Below, one piece after another: positions 1 through 7,198 of a DNA stretch of 7,873 bases (position 1 is its first letter; each line of letters begins with the position of its first letter). The notes below the pieces were generated by a model, which did no database searches, had not been told where the DNA came from, and saw nothing but the letters and a program-made list of their open reading frames with translations. This DNA is from Bacillota bacterium (lineage in GTDB: Bacteria > Bacillota > Clostridia > Oscillospirales > Ruminococcaceae), in contig JAEWYJ010000248.1 in NCBI GenBank assembly GCA_023395695.1, forward strand, positions 1 through 7,873, given 5' to 3'. The translations under genes and the position numbers were made by a program.

Positions 1-32
1 GTTTAAGCAGTACGCAAGGGAGGGAAACCGCT

Positions 33-701
33 ATGACCAAGGCCCATATTCGGGCAGCCGTGGCCGCCTGCCCACTGTTTTCGGGCTGCGAATTAGACGA
101 AAGTACGCTGACGGCGCAAAGCTTTAAACGCGGAGAGACGGTCGCCGATACGTTGGACGGCGCGCCTGTAATTGGCATTATTGCCAAAGGGCGAGTGGGT
201 GTTTACGGCATTTCGCCGGGCGAAAGCGCTGTCAGCCTTTCAAGTCTGGGCACAGGCGAAGCGTTTGGCATCAGCAACCTGTTTACCGCCAGTGCGCTTG
301 AAACCCGGCTGTGCTGCCAGGAGCGTACCGATATTGTGTTCGTTCCTAAGCGCGCATTTTTACAGATGCTTGGCAGCAGTCCCGTGCTGGCCGAGCGCTA
401 TATGACGCTTTTAAACAGCAAAATCCGTTTTCTGATCCGGCGCGTCGCGCTGCTGACGGCGCATTCGGGCCGGGCCAAACTGGCCGATTACCTGCTGGCC
501 AACGCAGGCAGCGACGGCACTGTACGGCTGGACTGCCCAAAAGCGCAGCTGGCACCGCTGCTGGGTATGAGCCGCGCCGCGCTGTTCCGTGAGCTGGCGG
601 CCCTCTCGGATGCCGGGCTGATTGTGGTGGCAAAGAACTGCATCACGCTGCTCGACCGCGGCGCAGTTGTCCGGCATATCCGCCCCCAGAACTTGGACTG
701 A
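33..701 (+). CDS. Crp/Fnr-family transcriptional regulator
   Basis: A 222-residue protein with the usual Crp/Fnr layout. Residues about 10-125 look like a cyclic-nucleotide-binding-type beta-barrel sensor domain (for example GIIAKGRVGVYG and GTGEAFGISNLF). A long dimerisation helix follows at about 115-145. The C-terminal winged helix-turn-helix is at about 146-217, with the recognition segment QLAPLLGMSRAALFRELAAL. The ATG has a strong ribosome site (AAGGGAGGG at 16-24, 8 bases upstream). Cysteines are at 13, 19, 94, 95, 168 and 203; this is not the spaced N-terminal cluster of E. coli Fnr, so an iron-sulfur cluster is not supported. The signal sensed is unknown. It lies upstream of, and on the same strand as, an ABC importer, which suggests (inference) that it controls those genes. 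The TGA stop lies inside the base of a convergent candidate RNA gene. Confidence 0.93.
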   Translation: MTKAHIRAAVAACPLFSGCELDESTLTAQSFKRGETVADTLDGAPVIGIIAKGRVGVYGISPGESAVSLSSLGTGEAFGISNLFTASALETRLCCQERTDIVFVPKRAFLQMLGSSPVLAERYMTLLNSKIRFLIRRVALLTAHSGRAKLADYLLANAGSDGTVRLDCPKAQLAPLLGMSRAALFRELAALSDAGLIVVAKNCITLLDRGAVVRHIRPQNLD

Positions 702-901
702 ACGCCCGGAAATGAGATACTGAGGCCCGCACCTCCGAACGAACCCAAGGCTTGAAACAAGGAATTTAGCATCCCTAGGGTCGTGGACTGCATCCGCTTC
801 TTGCGGGGGCACAGGCCAAAATGTGCCGTGCGCCGGTGCCACAGGCCTGACCGCGCGGTTACTTCCCCACAGAGAGCGGAACCCAGCCCAAACGTACAGT
901 C
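696..901 (-). ncRNA. Candidate structured non-coding RNA (possibly 6S-like)
   Basis: Read on the minus strand, this stretch folds as a closed multi-branched RNA. The ends pair as 897-901 with 696-700, 893-895 with 702-704, and 888-892 with 705-709; the last block contains three consecutive U-G pairs. Inside is a second closing stem, 844-848 with 723-727 and 835-839 with 729-733. Hairpins are at 865-881 (six pairs, three of them G-U), 808-827 (six pairs), 794-806 and 751-761, plus a pairing of 743-746 with 778-781. On the plus strand the wobble pairs become C-A mismatches, which is why I assign the minus strand. A TATAAA-like -10 lies at 905-910, so the true 5' end may be nearer 898; no good -35 is visible, and no poly-U terminator follows the 3' end. 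The length, closed long stem and CUUG/CAAG hairpin on the 3' side recall bacterial 6S RNA, but I cannot confirm the family. Confidence 0.45.
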
Positions 902-902
902 T

Positions 903-910
903 ATTTTATA
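903..910 (-). promoter_or_regulatory. Possible -10 element for the minus-strand RNA
   Basis: The minus strand reads TATAAAAT here, which gives either TATAAA or TAAAAT as a near-consensus -10 hexamer just upstream of the candidate RNA. No recognisable -35 lies 16-18 bases further upstream (the sequence there is like TCTGGA), so this is weak evidence for a transcription start around 896-898. Confidence 0.3.
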
Positions 911-979
911 TGCTGTCGCGTTATCCTTCCAGACCAGTCTCCGGCCCCTGTTGTTCGTTTTACAACGCACAAAATAATC

Positions 980-1001
980 TCCCCATTATGGGGAAGTTTT
1001 T
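980..1001 (+). other. Palindrome with T-run upstream of the ABC operon
   Basis: TCCCCATTATGGGGA at 980-994 is a perfect 15-base odd palindrome, followed by a five-T run at 997-1001. It can form a short hairpin (TCCCCA/TGGGGA, 3-base loop) and so could be a weak terminator, or it could be an operator about 100 bases before the substrate-binding protein gene. It does not match the usual Crp (TGTGA/TCACA) or Fnr (TTGAT/ATCAA) sites. The rest of 1002-1090 is AT-rich in patches, with no convincing promoter. Confidence 0.35.
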
Positions 1002-1105
1002 AAATTAATCAACCACATCACCGGCGTTTGCCAATTGCTGCGTGAATCGCGCTCGGCACGGGCGTGTTAATTCCAAAATTTTAGCTTAAAGGAATGTTTG
1101 TTACA

Positions 1106-2125
1106 ATGAAAAAACTACTCGGCTTCATACTGGCTCTCACCCTCATTTTAGGCGGCTGTGCTGCCCCCTCCACCTCCCTGTCGTCCGCACCCACATCGTC
1201 TGAGCCGTCGTCCGCTTTAGCGGTGTCCGAGCCGGCCGAGCCGCTGCCGGTTGCGGCGCTTAAGGGTCCTACCGCCATGGGCATGGTTAAACTGATGGCC
1301 GACGACGAAGCCGGGCACCGCTACAGCTTTACCATTGCGGGTTCGGTGGATGAAATTACGCCCAAGCTGGTGCAGGGCGACATTCAGATTGCAGCCGTAC
1401 CGGCCAACCTCGCTTCGGTGCTTTACAACAACACCAGGGGCGGGGTGCAGGTGCTGGCCATCAACACGCTGGGCGTGCTTTACATCGTCGAAAACGGCGA
1501 TGATATCCACACCGTCGAGGATCTGCGCGGCAAGACGATTCTGTCGGCAGGCAAGGGCGCCACGCCGGAATATGCGCTGAACTTTATGCTCATGCAAAAC
1601 GGACTTGACCCCGAAAAGGATGTCACGATTGAGTACAAATCCGAGCATAGCGAATGTGCCGCCATATTGAACACCAAGGACAAGGCAATCGCCATGCTGC
1701 CGCAGCCCTTTGTAACCGCCGCACAGATGAAGAACGAGACGCTTCGTGTTGCGCTCGATCTTAACCGCGAGTGGGCGCTCGCGCAGGAGACGCCCTCGTC
1801 GCTGATTACCGGCGTTGTGGTGGCCCACACCGATTTTATCCGGGAGAATCCGCAGGCTGTAGCCGATTTTCTCACCGCCTACAAGGCGTCGGTCGACTAT
1901 GTCACCGCGCCTGAGAATATTGAGCCCGCGTCGGATTTAGTTGCCAAATATGACATTGTATCGGCCGCCATCGCCCAGCGCGCCATTCCCCAGTGCAACA
2001 TTACCTTTATTGCAGGCGAAGAGATGCGTGCGCGTTTGAGCGGCTACCTCTCAATTCTGCACGAACAGAACCCCAAGGCCGTGGGAGGGACAATACCCGG
2101 TGAAGACTTCTATTTCGTCGGCTAG
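1106..2125 (+). CDS. ABC transporter substrate-binding lipoprotein (NitT/TauT-like)
   Basis: A 339-residue solute-binding protein of an ABC importer. The N-terminus is a lipoprotein signal: MKKLLGFILALTLILGGC, with lipidation expected on Cys18. A Ser/Pro/Thr-rich tether follows, and then a periplasmic-binding fold of the NMT1/SsuA type (for example GDIQIAAVPANLASVLY, VEDLRGKTILSAGKGATPEY, MLPQPFVTAA). It should sit on the outer face of the membrane and hand ligand to the permease encoded next. I chose the ATG at 1106 because the signal peptide starts there; AAAGGA at 1088-1093 is 12 bases upstream. An in-frame ATG at 1094 would add four residues, but it directly abuts that ribosome site. The ligand is not identifiable; sulfonates, nitrate-like anions and thiamine precursors are all used by this superfamily. 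The end overlaps the permease start by 26 bases. Confidence 0.9.
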   Translation: MKKLLGFILALTLILGGCAAPSTSLSSAPTSSEPSSALAVSEPAEPLPVAALKGPTAMGMVKLMADDEAGHRYSFTIAGSVDEITPKLVQGDIQIAAVPANLASVLYNNTRGGVQVLAINTLGVLYIVENGDDIHTVEDLRGKTILSAGKGATPEYALNFMLMQNGLDPEKDVTIEYKSEHSECAAILNTKDKAIAMLPQPFVTAAQMKNETLRVALDLNREWALAQETPSSLITGVVVAHTDFIRENPQAVADFLTAYKASVDYVTAPENIEPASDLVAKYDIVSAAIAQRAIPQCNITFIAGEEMRARLSGYLSILHEQNPKAVGGTIPGEDFYFVG

Positions 2126-2876
2126 CCCGCTTTACAAGGCGCTCTTAAAGGGCGGCGCGGTGCTGTTCTGGCTGCTGCTGTGGCAGCTGGGCAGCATGGC
2201 GCTGTCGCAGAATATTTTGCTGCCCGCCCCCGCTGCGGTGCTTAAACGGCTTGCGACGTTGTCGCTTGAGCCAGCGTTCTGGCGCTCGGCCGCCTTTTCG
2301 TTTGGGCGAATTGCCGCCGGATTTTTTGCCGCACTTTTGGGGGGCGCACTGCTAGCGGCCGCCGCCGCACGGTTTGCCCCGGCGGATATTTTGCTCGCAC
2401 CGCTTATGGCGGTCATTAAGGCCTCGCCGGTGGCGTCTTTTATTATCCTGCTGCTGCTGTGGGTGCCGTCGCGCAATTTGTCGACCGTCATTGCGTTCAT
2501 GATGGCACTGCCGATTATCTACACAACGCTCTGCGAAGGACTGCGCGCCACCGACCCCGCTATGCTGGAGCTGGCCGATGTTTTTAAGGTGCCGCCGATG
2601 CGGCGGCTGCGCTATCTGTACCTCTCGCAGCTGCTGCCCTACTTACGCTCGGCCTGCGCCGTCGCAATCGGCCTGTGCTGGAAATCCGGCATTGCCGCCG
2701 AGGTTATCGGCATCCCAAAGGGTTCGGTTGGCGAGCGGCTGTACGAAGCCAAAATCTATCTTGACATTCCCGACCTGTTCGCGTGGACAGCGGTTATTGT
2801 ATTGTTAAGCATGCTGTTTGGCCGGCTGTTTCTGGCGCTGCTCGACACGCTTGTCCGCCGCATAGAAAGGATGTGA
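2100..2876 (+). CDS. ABC transporter permease (NitT/TauT-like)
   Basis: A 258-residue integral membrane protein of the binding-protein-dependent permease family, which forms the channel of the importer. Hydrophobic segments are at about 18-36, 68-92, 97-121, 127-143, 182-203 and 226-250, consistent with six helices. The cytoplasmic coupling (EAA-type) loop is at about 157-180 (ELADVFKVPPMRRLRYLYLS), which docks on the ATPase. It starts with GTG at 2100, supported by GGGAGGGA at 2083-2090 with a 9-base gap. The start lies inside the end of the substrate-binding protein gene, so translation is probably coupled. Length is normal for the family. The ATPase follows directly. Confidence 0.92.
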   Translation: MKTSISSASPLYKALLKGGAVLFWLLLWQLGSMALSQNILLPAPAAVLKRLATLSLEPAFWRSAAFSFGRIAAGFFAALLGGALLAAAAARFAPADILLAPLMAVIKASPVASFIILLLLWVPSRNLSTVIAFMMALPIIYTTLCEGLRATDPAMLELADVFKVPPMRRLRYLYLSQLLPYLRSACAVAIGLCWKSGIAAEVIGIPKGSVGERLYEAKIYLDIPDLFAWTAVIVLLSMLFGRLFLALLDTLVRRIERM

Positions 2877-2881
2877 TTACC

Positions 2882-3454
2882 GTGACGCTGACCGCCGACG
2901 CACTGACCGTCCGCTTTGGCGCAAACACGGTGCTCCAAGACTTCTCTCACCGGTTTGAGCCGGGCATCACCTGCATTTTGGGCCCCTCTGGCTGCGGAAA
3001 AACCACGCTGCTGCGCACATTGATGGGACTGATCGTCCCCGATTCCGGGCAGGTGCTGTGCGAATTTCCCGACCCTAAAAGGAGCGTTTTGTTTCAGGAA
3101 AACCGCCTGTGCGAAAATATAAGCGCCCTCTCGAACCTGCGCTTTGTCTGTTCCTTGCGCACCAAGCGCCAAATGGCGCAGGCGCTGACACAGGCCGGTC
3201 TGGGAGAAAGCCTTCATCTGCCGGTTAAAAATTTAAGCGGCGGCATGCAGCGCCGTGTGGCGCTGGTGCGTGCGCTGCTGGCCGATTTTGACCTGCTGTT
3301 TTTAGACGAGCCTTTCACCGGCCTTGACGAACAAACGCGAGACCGGCTGCTGCCCCTGATCGCGCAATACGCCGTCGGCAAAACCGTGCTGCTCGTGACC
3401 CACGACGGGGCGCTGCCCCCAAAGCTTGACGCTTGCACGCTGCGGTTAGATTGA
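2882..3454 (+). CDS. ABC transporter ATP-binding protein, short form
   Basis: A 190-residue ATPase that powers the importer. All core motifs are present: Walker A GPSGCGKTT (34-42), Q-loop Gln72, signature LSGGM (118-122), Walker B LLFLDEP (138-144) with catalytic Glu143, D-loop near 149, and switch His174 in LLVTHDG. Close NitT/TauT-type ATPases are usually about 240-260 residues; this one stops soon after the H-loop and lacks the usual C-terminal tail, but nothing essential is missing. I chose the GTG at 2882 because AAAGGA at 2866-2871 lies 10 bases upstream; the frame is open further back (ATG at 2783), but that would run deep into the permease gene. An in-frame GTG at 2873 is too close to the ribosome site. 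It is the last gene of the operon, with a palindromic terminator about 150 bases downstream. Confidence 0.92.
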   Translation: MTLTADALTVRFGANTVLQDFSHRFEPGITCILGPSGCGKTTLLRTLMGLIVPDSGQVLCEFPDPKRSVLFQENRLCENISALSNLRFVCSLRTKRQMAQALTQAGLGESLHLPVKNLSGGMQRRVALVRALLADFDLLFLDEPFTGLDEQTRDRLLPLIAQYAVGKTVLLVTHDGALPPKLDACTLRLD

Positions 3455-3761
3455 TGGCATAGCCCGGTTATATGGCCAAGCAACCCCAAAATAGGGGCTG
3501 TCTCTTCGGCCTGCTTCTCAACCTGCTGCGTCGCCCGTTTTGCGGCGTACAAAATAGCCGCGCCAATCCTATACCTATTCTTATTTCTAAAGTGTTGGGC
3601 TATAAATGCCGGCCCTTTTGCAACAGCTGCTGCAAAAGGGCCGGCATTTATTTTATGCACAGCGCGGTACGCGCTGTATGACGACAAAGAAAACCGGATA
3701 CCACAGCGGCTATGCACACCGTACAGCGTAATGGCCGCCTACACAGCCTTTTCGCGTTTCA
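3455..3761. other. Convergent intergenic region without a convincing gene
   Basis: This 307-base gap separates the convergent ABC and protease operons. It contains a small imperfect hairpin near 3479-3500 (CCCC/GGGG arms) and the large palindrome at 3602-3651. A 69-codon open frame at 3472-3681 runs straight through the palindrome and resembles nothing I know, so I do not call it. The piece 3652-3761 shows no feature. Confidence 0.6.
3602..3651 (+). terminator. Large palindromic terminator, probably bidirectional
   Basis: Perfect 21-base arms at 3602-3622 and 3631-3651 flank an 8-base centre (ACAGCTGC) that itself nearly continues the symmetry (CAG/CTG after one mismatch). The right arm runs into ATTTATTTTA, giving a U-rich tail for plus-strand transcripts from the ABC operon. 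In the other direction the tail is short (ATTTATAG), so termination of the protease operon is possible but less certain. The arms combine an AT-rich base, a GGCC core and an A/T block, typical of a Rho-independent terminator, though they are longer than most. Confidence 0.85.
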
Positions 3762-5483
3762 TTAAAGCTCGCGCATAAGCTGGAAGGTCTGCATCAGGTC
3801 CAGAACGCCATACCCCCATTGGGGATTGGGATATTGTATGCTCCCGCTGCGCGAACAGCCGCGGATCAGGTAAGCGCGTATCTGGTAGGTACTAAAAGCA
3901 ATGTCGTTGCCTTCTACCACCCCCCATTGCATCATAAGCGCACAGGCACCCGCCACAATGGCAGTGGAAACGCTGGTACCGTCCATTCGGCCATAGCCGC
4001 TGGGGTAATAGCCGCCAATATTAACGCCGGGCGCCACGAGGTCGGGCGCGAGCAGCTCAATTCTGGTCGGCCCCCACGAGGTTCTGGCGTACAGGCTTTC
4101 CTGCTGGGCGTCGTAGGCGCCACTGCAAATGCCGCCTATCATTACGCCCGGTACCGTAATGGTGTAGTAGGGCGAGGTGGACAAAAACTCTACCTCCGGA
4201 TCGACAAAGCCGGTCATCGGCAGCCATGCGTGATAGGTGCCGTCCAGAATAATGTCGCCGTGCAGCGTAATGGTCCATATCCCCGGGGAGGCCCGAATTA
4301 ACCGCACAATCGTCAGCTGTGCGCCGGTGCCCTCCATTGGGAAATAGTAGTTGACTTCAATCACCGAAGGTTCCATAACCAGGCTGGTCGTGCGGGAGCT
4401 GCCCGCCTTGGCGGGTAACCTGCCCACCGTCTCGCCGGCGGGGGAGGTAATGGAGACCGACATTCGGTCCGACACGTTGTTCCAAATGGAAATATAGACG
4501 TCGGACTCCTGTTCGCCAATCTTCAAGTCAATATTCTGTGTCTCGCCTTTGGCACTGATCGTCCCCATCGTATGGTGGCGGGCCTGACTTTCGTTCCCTG
4601 CTGCAACACACAGACACACCCCCCGCTGATTGGATACGCCACTTAAATATTCCGCAAAAACGCTGTAGCCGTCGTGGCTGCCGAAATTACTGCCCAGCCC
4701 TATGCAGATAACAACCGGCTTGTTGAGCTTTCTGGCCCGCATAAGAATATACTCCACACCCAGCATCACCGCGCTCGACTCATAGGCGTTTTCCTGATTC
4801 GGCGGTACGAGATAGCGTTCCAGATAAAACGGCCGGGCCTTTCGCAGCTTGACGGCAATAATGCCGGAATCGGGTGCGGCGCCGATAAAACCGCTCACCG
4901 AGCGGCCCGCGGCGCCCGAAGCCAAAAAGGTGCCGTGTCCCGCCGTATCCTCGTGGGGAACAAGCTCGCGGGGGTTAGGCGAACGCAGCGCCGCGGTAAT
5001 TTGCGCCTCGGTATACTCGGTTCCAAGCCAGTTTGGCTCAGGCGACGGGCCCGGAGCGGTCTGGTCGTAGATATAATGGATTTTGGTCGAACCGTCCTCA
5101 TAGCGGAAAATATCCAGCGTATAATCAATGCCGGTGTCGACAAAGCCAATTATGACGTCGCGCCCAAGCAGGTCGAGATAAGGCTGCCGGTGCACCTGCA
5201 AAATGCCGCTGGCTTCCAGGCTCGGACGGTCCAGAAGGCCCAGCACCAGCGAAGCCGAACTGATAAAGCTGCTGCCAAGCTCGGCCATCACATCCTCAAA
5301 CGCGCGGGGTCTGGCATAATAATACGTATAACGCCCCGCAATGGTAAAGGCGGAGGCCAAATCGTTATGTCCACGTACATATTCATCAAAAATATCGCTT
5401 TTACGCACGACAAAATCCACGATATCCGGCTCCTGAATCAGTTCTTCATACAACAGTTGATTATCTATAATATCTATCGGAAT
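3762..5483 (-). CDS. Csp-like subtilisin-family (S8) protease, second of tandem pair
   Basis: A subtilase of about 573 residues of the clostridial germination-protease (CspA/B/C) type. Counting from the ATT at 5483, the triad is Asp116 (GFVDTGID), His183 (DTAGHGTFLASG) and Ser504 (DGTSVSTAIVAG), with oxyanion Asn297 (CVAAGNES). All are present, so it should be active, unlike the degenerate CspA and CspC of C. difficile. Residues 1 to about 100 form the propeptide region, and about 310-450 a beta-rich insert like the Csp jelly-roll. There is no signal peptide, as expected for a spore protein made inside the sporangium. The frame is open back to an ATG at 5663, but that would overlap the upstream protease by 190 bases and its extra residues are an out-of-frame shadow of it. 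The ribosome site AGAGGGGG (5487-5494) points to ATT at 5483 or ATA at 5477. The ATT choice places Asp and His at the same numbers as in the upstream paralogue. Confidence 0.88.
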   Translation of the reverse strand: MPIDIIDNQLLYEELIQEPDIVDFVVRKSDIFDEYVRGHNDLASAFTIAGRYTYYYARPRAFEDVMAELGSSFISSASLVLGLLDRPSLEASGILQVHRQPYLDLLGRDVIIGFVDTGIDYTLDIFRYEDGSTKIHYIYDQTAPGPSPEPNWLGTEYTEAQITAALRSPNPRELVPHEDTAGHGTFLASGAAGRSVSGFIGAAPDSGIIAVKLRKARPFYLERYLVPPNQENAYESSAVMLGVEYILMRARKLNKPVVICIGLGSNFGSHDGYSVFAEYLSGVSNQRGVCLCVAAGNESQARHHTMGTISAKGETQNIDLKIGEQESDVYISIWNNVSDRMSVSITSPAGETVGRLPAKAGSSRTTSLVMEPSVIEVNYYFPMEGTGAQLTIVRLIRASPGIWTITLHGDIILDGTYHAWLPMTGFVDPEVEFLSTSPYYTITVPGVMIGGICSGAYDAQQESLYARTSWGPTRIELLAPDLVAPGVNIGGYYPSGYGRMDGTSVSTAIVAGACALMMQWGVVEGNDIAFSTYQIRAYLIRGCSRSGSIQYPNPQWGYGVLDLMQTFQLMREL

Positions 5484-7198
5484 GCGCCCCCTCTCTGGTT
5501 CAGGATGCTTAACTCGCTCATCGTATCGCAAAGGTTTAGCGCGCCGTAGCCCCATTCCGGGTTCGGGTAGGTGCGCGGAAAGCTTCTTGCGGCGCTGCGG
5601 CACAAAAATGCTTTGATTCGCTCGCCGTACAAAAACGGGTCGTTGCCCCGAACGTTTCCCCACTCAAGCATAAGCGCGGCCGAGCCGGTGACAAACGGCG
5701 TGGCAATGCTGGTACCGGTAAAGCGGTCGTAGCCCCCGCCCGCTTTGGCGCTTAAAACGTTTACGCCCGGCGCCACAAGGTCGGGTTTTTGCCCGTACCG
5801 GCCATAAGGCATGCCGCGGCCCGAAAAGTCGGTGCTGGTATTAAGCAGTGAATTGTACGCGCCCACCGATATCACCTTGTAAGCCGTAGCAGGTATGGTA
5901 ATGGTGTTTTGAATGTTCGGAACCAGAAAGGCGGTCTGACGGGTGACGGCGTCGGTCATCGGCAGCCATATGTCAAACCGTCCGTCGATAATCCGGGTGC
6001 CGGTATAGGCCAGACGCCACAGTCCCTGCGGAATGGCCTCCCCCAGCGCGTTGAGCGAAAAATAAACCTCCTGACTCGTGGTATAGTGGTTGGGCTGGCC
6101 GTAAAGCACCGACACCTGAACGCGGTCAAGCGCCGTGATGGTGACGCTTTGGGTGCCTGCAATGTTGCCGGTGGATTGCCCCGAGGGCGAAATAAGCTCA
6201 AAGTCGATGGAGTCAACAAAGTTTTTCCACAGCGTAATATAAAGGCTGCGCACATTTTCGCCAACGACCATCTCGGCGTAGTTAACCCGTTTTTCGGCTG
6301 CCACGCCATGAAAATGGTGACCCGACGAGCCCTCGTTACCAGTGGCAACGCAGATGACGCTTTTCCAGCGCTCCGAAACCGAGTCGAGATATTGCTCGAA
6401 CAGCGAATTGCCGTCATGCGCCCCCTCGTTGGTGCCGTTGCTGATGTTGACGGCAATCGGGCGCTCCAGCAGCGTTGCCATATCCAGCGCAAATTTTACG
6501 CCGCGCATAATGGCGGTGCTCATGGCAAAGCCGATGGCCCCCGTGCGCTCAAGCTTGACGACGATCAGCTCCGCCTCGGGCGCTGCACCCACGTCGCGCG
6601 CGTCGTTGCCGTTGCCGTTGCCGGCGGCGACACCGGCCACAGCGGTGCCGTGCCCGATGGTGTCTCGGCTGGGCACAAGGCTGTAGGGGTCGGGGCTTTG
6701 CAGCGCGGCGTCAATCTCCGCCTTTGTAAACAGCCGCCCCTTGCCAAAGCCGACCGGCGCAACGCCCTCCAGCGCCTGATCCCACAGATATAAAATTCGG
6801 CTGCTGCCGTCGGTATTTCTAAAGTCGGGATGGGTATAGTCAATGCCGGAGTCGATAATGGCGATCAGGACGCCGTTTCCGCGCAGATTAAAGCCCCGCT
6901 CGCGCTGAACGGGCGGAATACAGGACTGCTCCATACTGCGCTGCAGCATATAGGCCATCGCCTTGGGCATTTCAAAATATTCGACGCCCCGCACGGTAAA
7001 AAGCTTGGAAAAAGCGCTCAGCGGAATGGTCAGGATGGCGTAGTTTTCATTGAGCTGCTCGGGAATACCGTCAAGCTGCCTTGCAATTTCCTCAAGGCTG
7101 CCATGAAATTTGATGATGACCTCCATCAGGTTTTCCTCAGACAGCAGCTCGGTCGCAAACCGGACATTGGGCTCCAGCGGAATAAGTCGGTGATCCAA
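5474..7198 (-). CDS. Csp-like subtilisin-family (S8) protease, first of tandem pair
   Basis: A 574-residue subtilase of the clostridial Csp germination-protease type. Residues about 20-95 form a propeptide-like domain (MEVIIKFHGSLEEIARQLDG, NENYAILTIPLSA). The catalytic residues are Asp116 (IIDSGIDYTHPDF), His183 (DTIGHGTAVAGVAAG) and Ser497 (FTGTSIATPFVTGSA), with oxyanion Asn288 (CVATGNEG). A beta-rich insert at about 300-440 corresponds to the jelly-roll domain of Csp proteases. There is no signal peptide. In clostridia such proteases sit in the spore and cleave pro-SleC on germination. The start is TTG at 7198, supported by a very strong ribosome site (GGGAGGTGG at 7203-7211) and no nearby ATG. 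It is the promoter-proximal gene of a two-gene operon; its TAG stop overlaps the start region of the second protease. The two proteins are clear paralogues with the same domain order. Confidence 0.92.
   Translation of the reverse strand: MDHRLIPLEPNVRFATELLSEENLMEVIIKFHGSLEEIARQLDGIPEQLNENYAILTIPLSAFSKLFTVRGVEYFEMPKAMAYMLQRSMEQSCIPPVQRERGFNLRGNGVLIAIIDSGIDYTHPDFRNTDGSSRILYLWDQALEGVAPVGFGKGRLFTKAEIDAALQSPDPYSLVPSRDTIGHGTAVAGVAAGNGNGNDARDVGAAPEAELIVVKLERTGAIGFAMSTAIMRGVKFALDMATLLERPIAVNISNGTNEGAHDGNSLFEQYLDSVSERWKSVICVATGNEGSSGHHFHGVAAEKRVNYAEMVVGENVRSLYITLWKNFVDSIDFELISPSGQSTGNIAGTQSVTITALDRVQVSVLYGQPNHYTTSQEVYFSLNALGEAIPQGLWRLAYTGTRIIDGRFDIWLPMTDAVTRQTAFLVPNIQNTITIPATAYKVISVGAYNSLLNTSTDFSGRGMPYGRYGQKPDLVAPGVNVLSAKAGGGYDRFTGTSIATPFVTGSAALMLEWGNVRGNDPFLYGERIKAFLCRSAARSFPRTYPNPEWGYGALNLCDTMSELSILNQRGGAFR
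5487..5494 (-). promoter_or_regulatory. Ribosome binding site that decides the second protease start
   Basis: The minus strand reads AGAGGGGG inside the last codons of the first protease. No ATG, GTG or TTG follows within 30 bases in the right frame. ATT at 5483 (6 bases after GAGG) and ATA at 5477 (9 bases after the G-run, overlapping the TAG stop of the first gene) are the only candidates at workable spacing; the next usual start codon is TTG at 5453, which has no ribosome site. Confidence 0.55.

Noticed and set aside
783..1008. Two short plus-strand open frames and long minus-strand frames over 700-1000
   Set aside because: Their peptides look like no protein family, and the base-pairing pattern of the region is better explained by a structured RNA.
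702..1090. Riboswitch or T-box leader for the ABC operon
   Set aside because: I found no matches to the conserved cores of the T-box, cobalamin, TPP, FMN or SAM elements, and the wobble pairs favour the opposite strand.
3479..3510. GGGGCTGTCTC motif resembling an insertion-sequence end
   Set aside because: No transposase, matching inverted partner or target duplication is visible in the window.
3472..3681. 69-codon plus-strand open frame after the ABC operon
   Set aside because: It runs through the terminator palindrome, has no recognised motif or good ribosome site, and lies where transcription should end.
4674..5549. Long plus-strand open frames opposite the proteases (also 5909-6793 and 3819-4301)
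   Set aside because: They are antisense shadows of GC-rich coding sequence; their peptides have no domain signature.
5484..5663. Longer start (ATG 5663 or 5555) for the second protease
   Set aside because: These residues overlap the conserved C-terminal coding region of the first protease in another frame and show no family resemblance; no ribosome site is placed to serve them.
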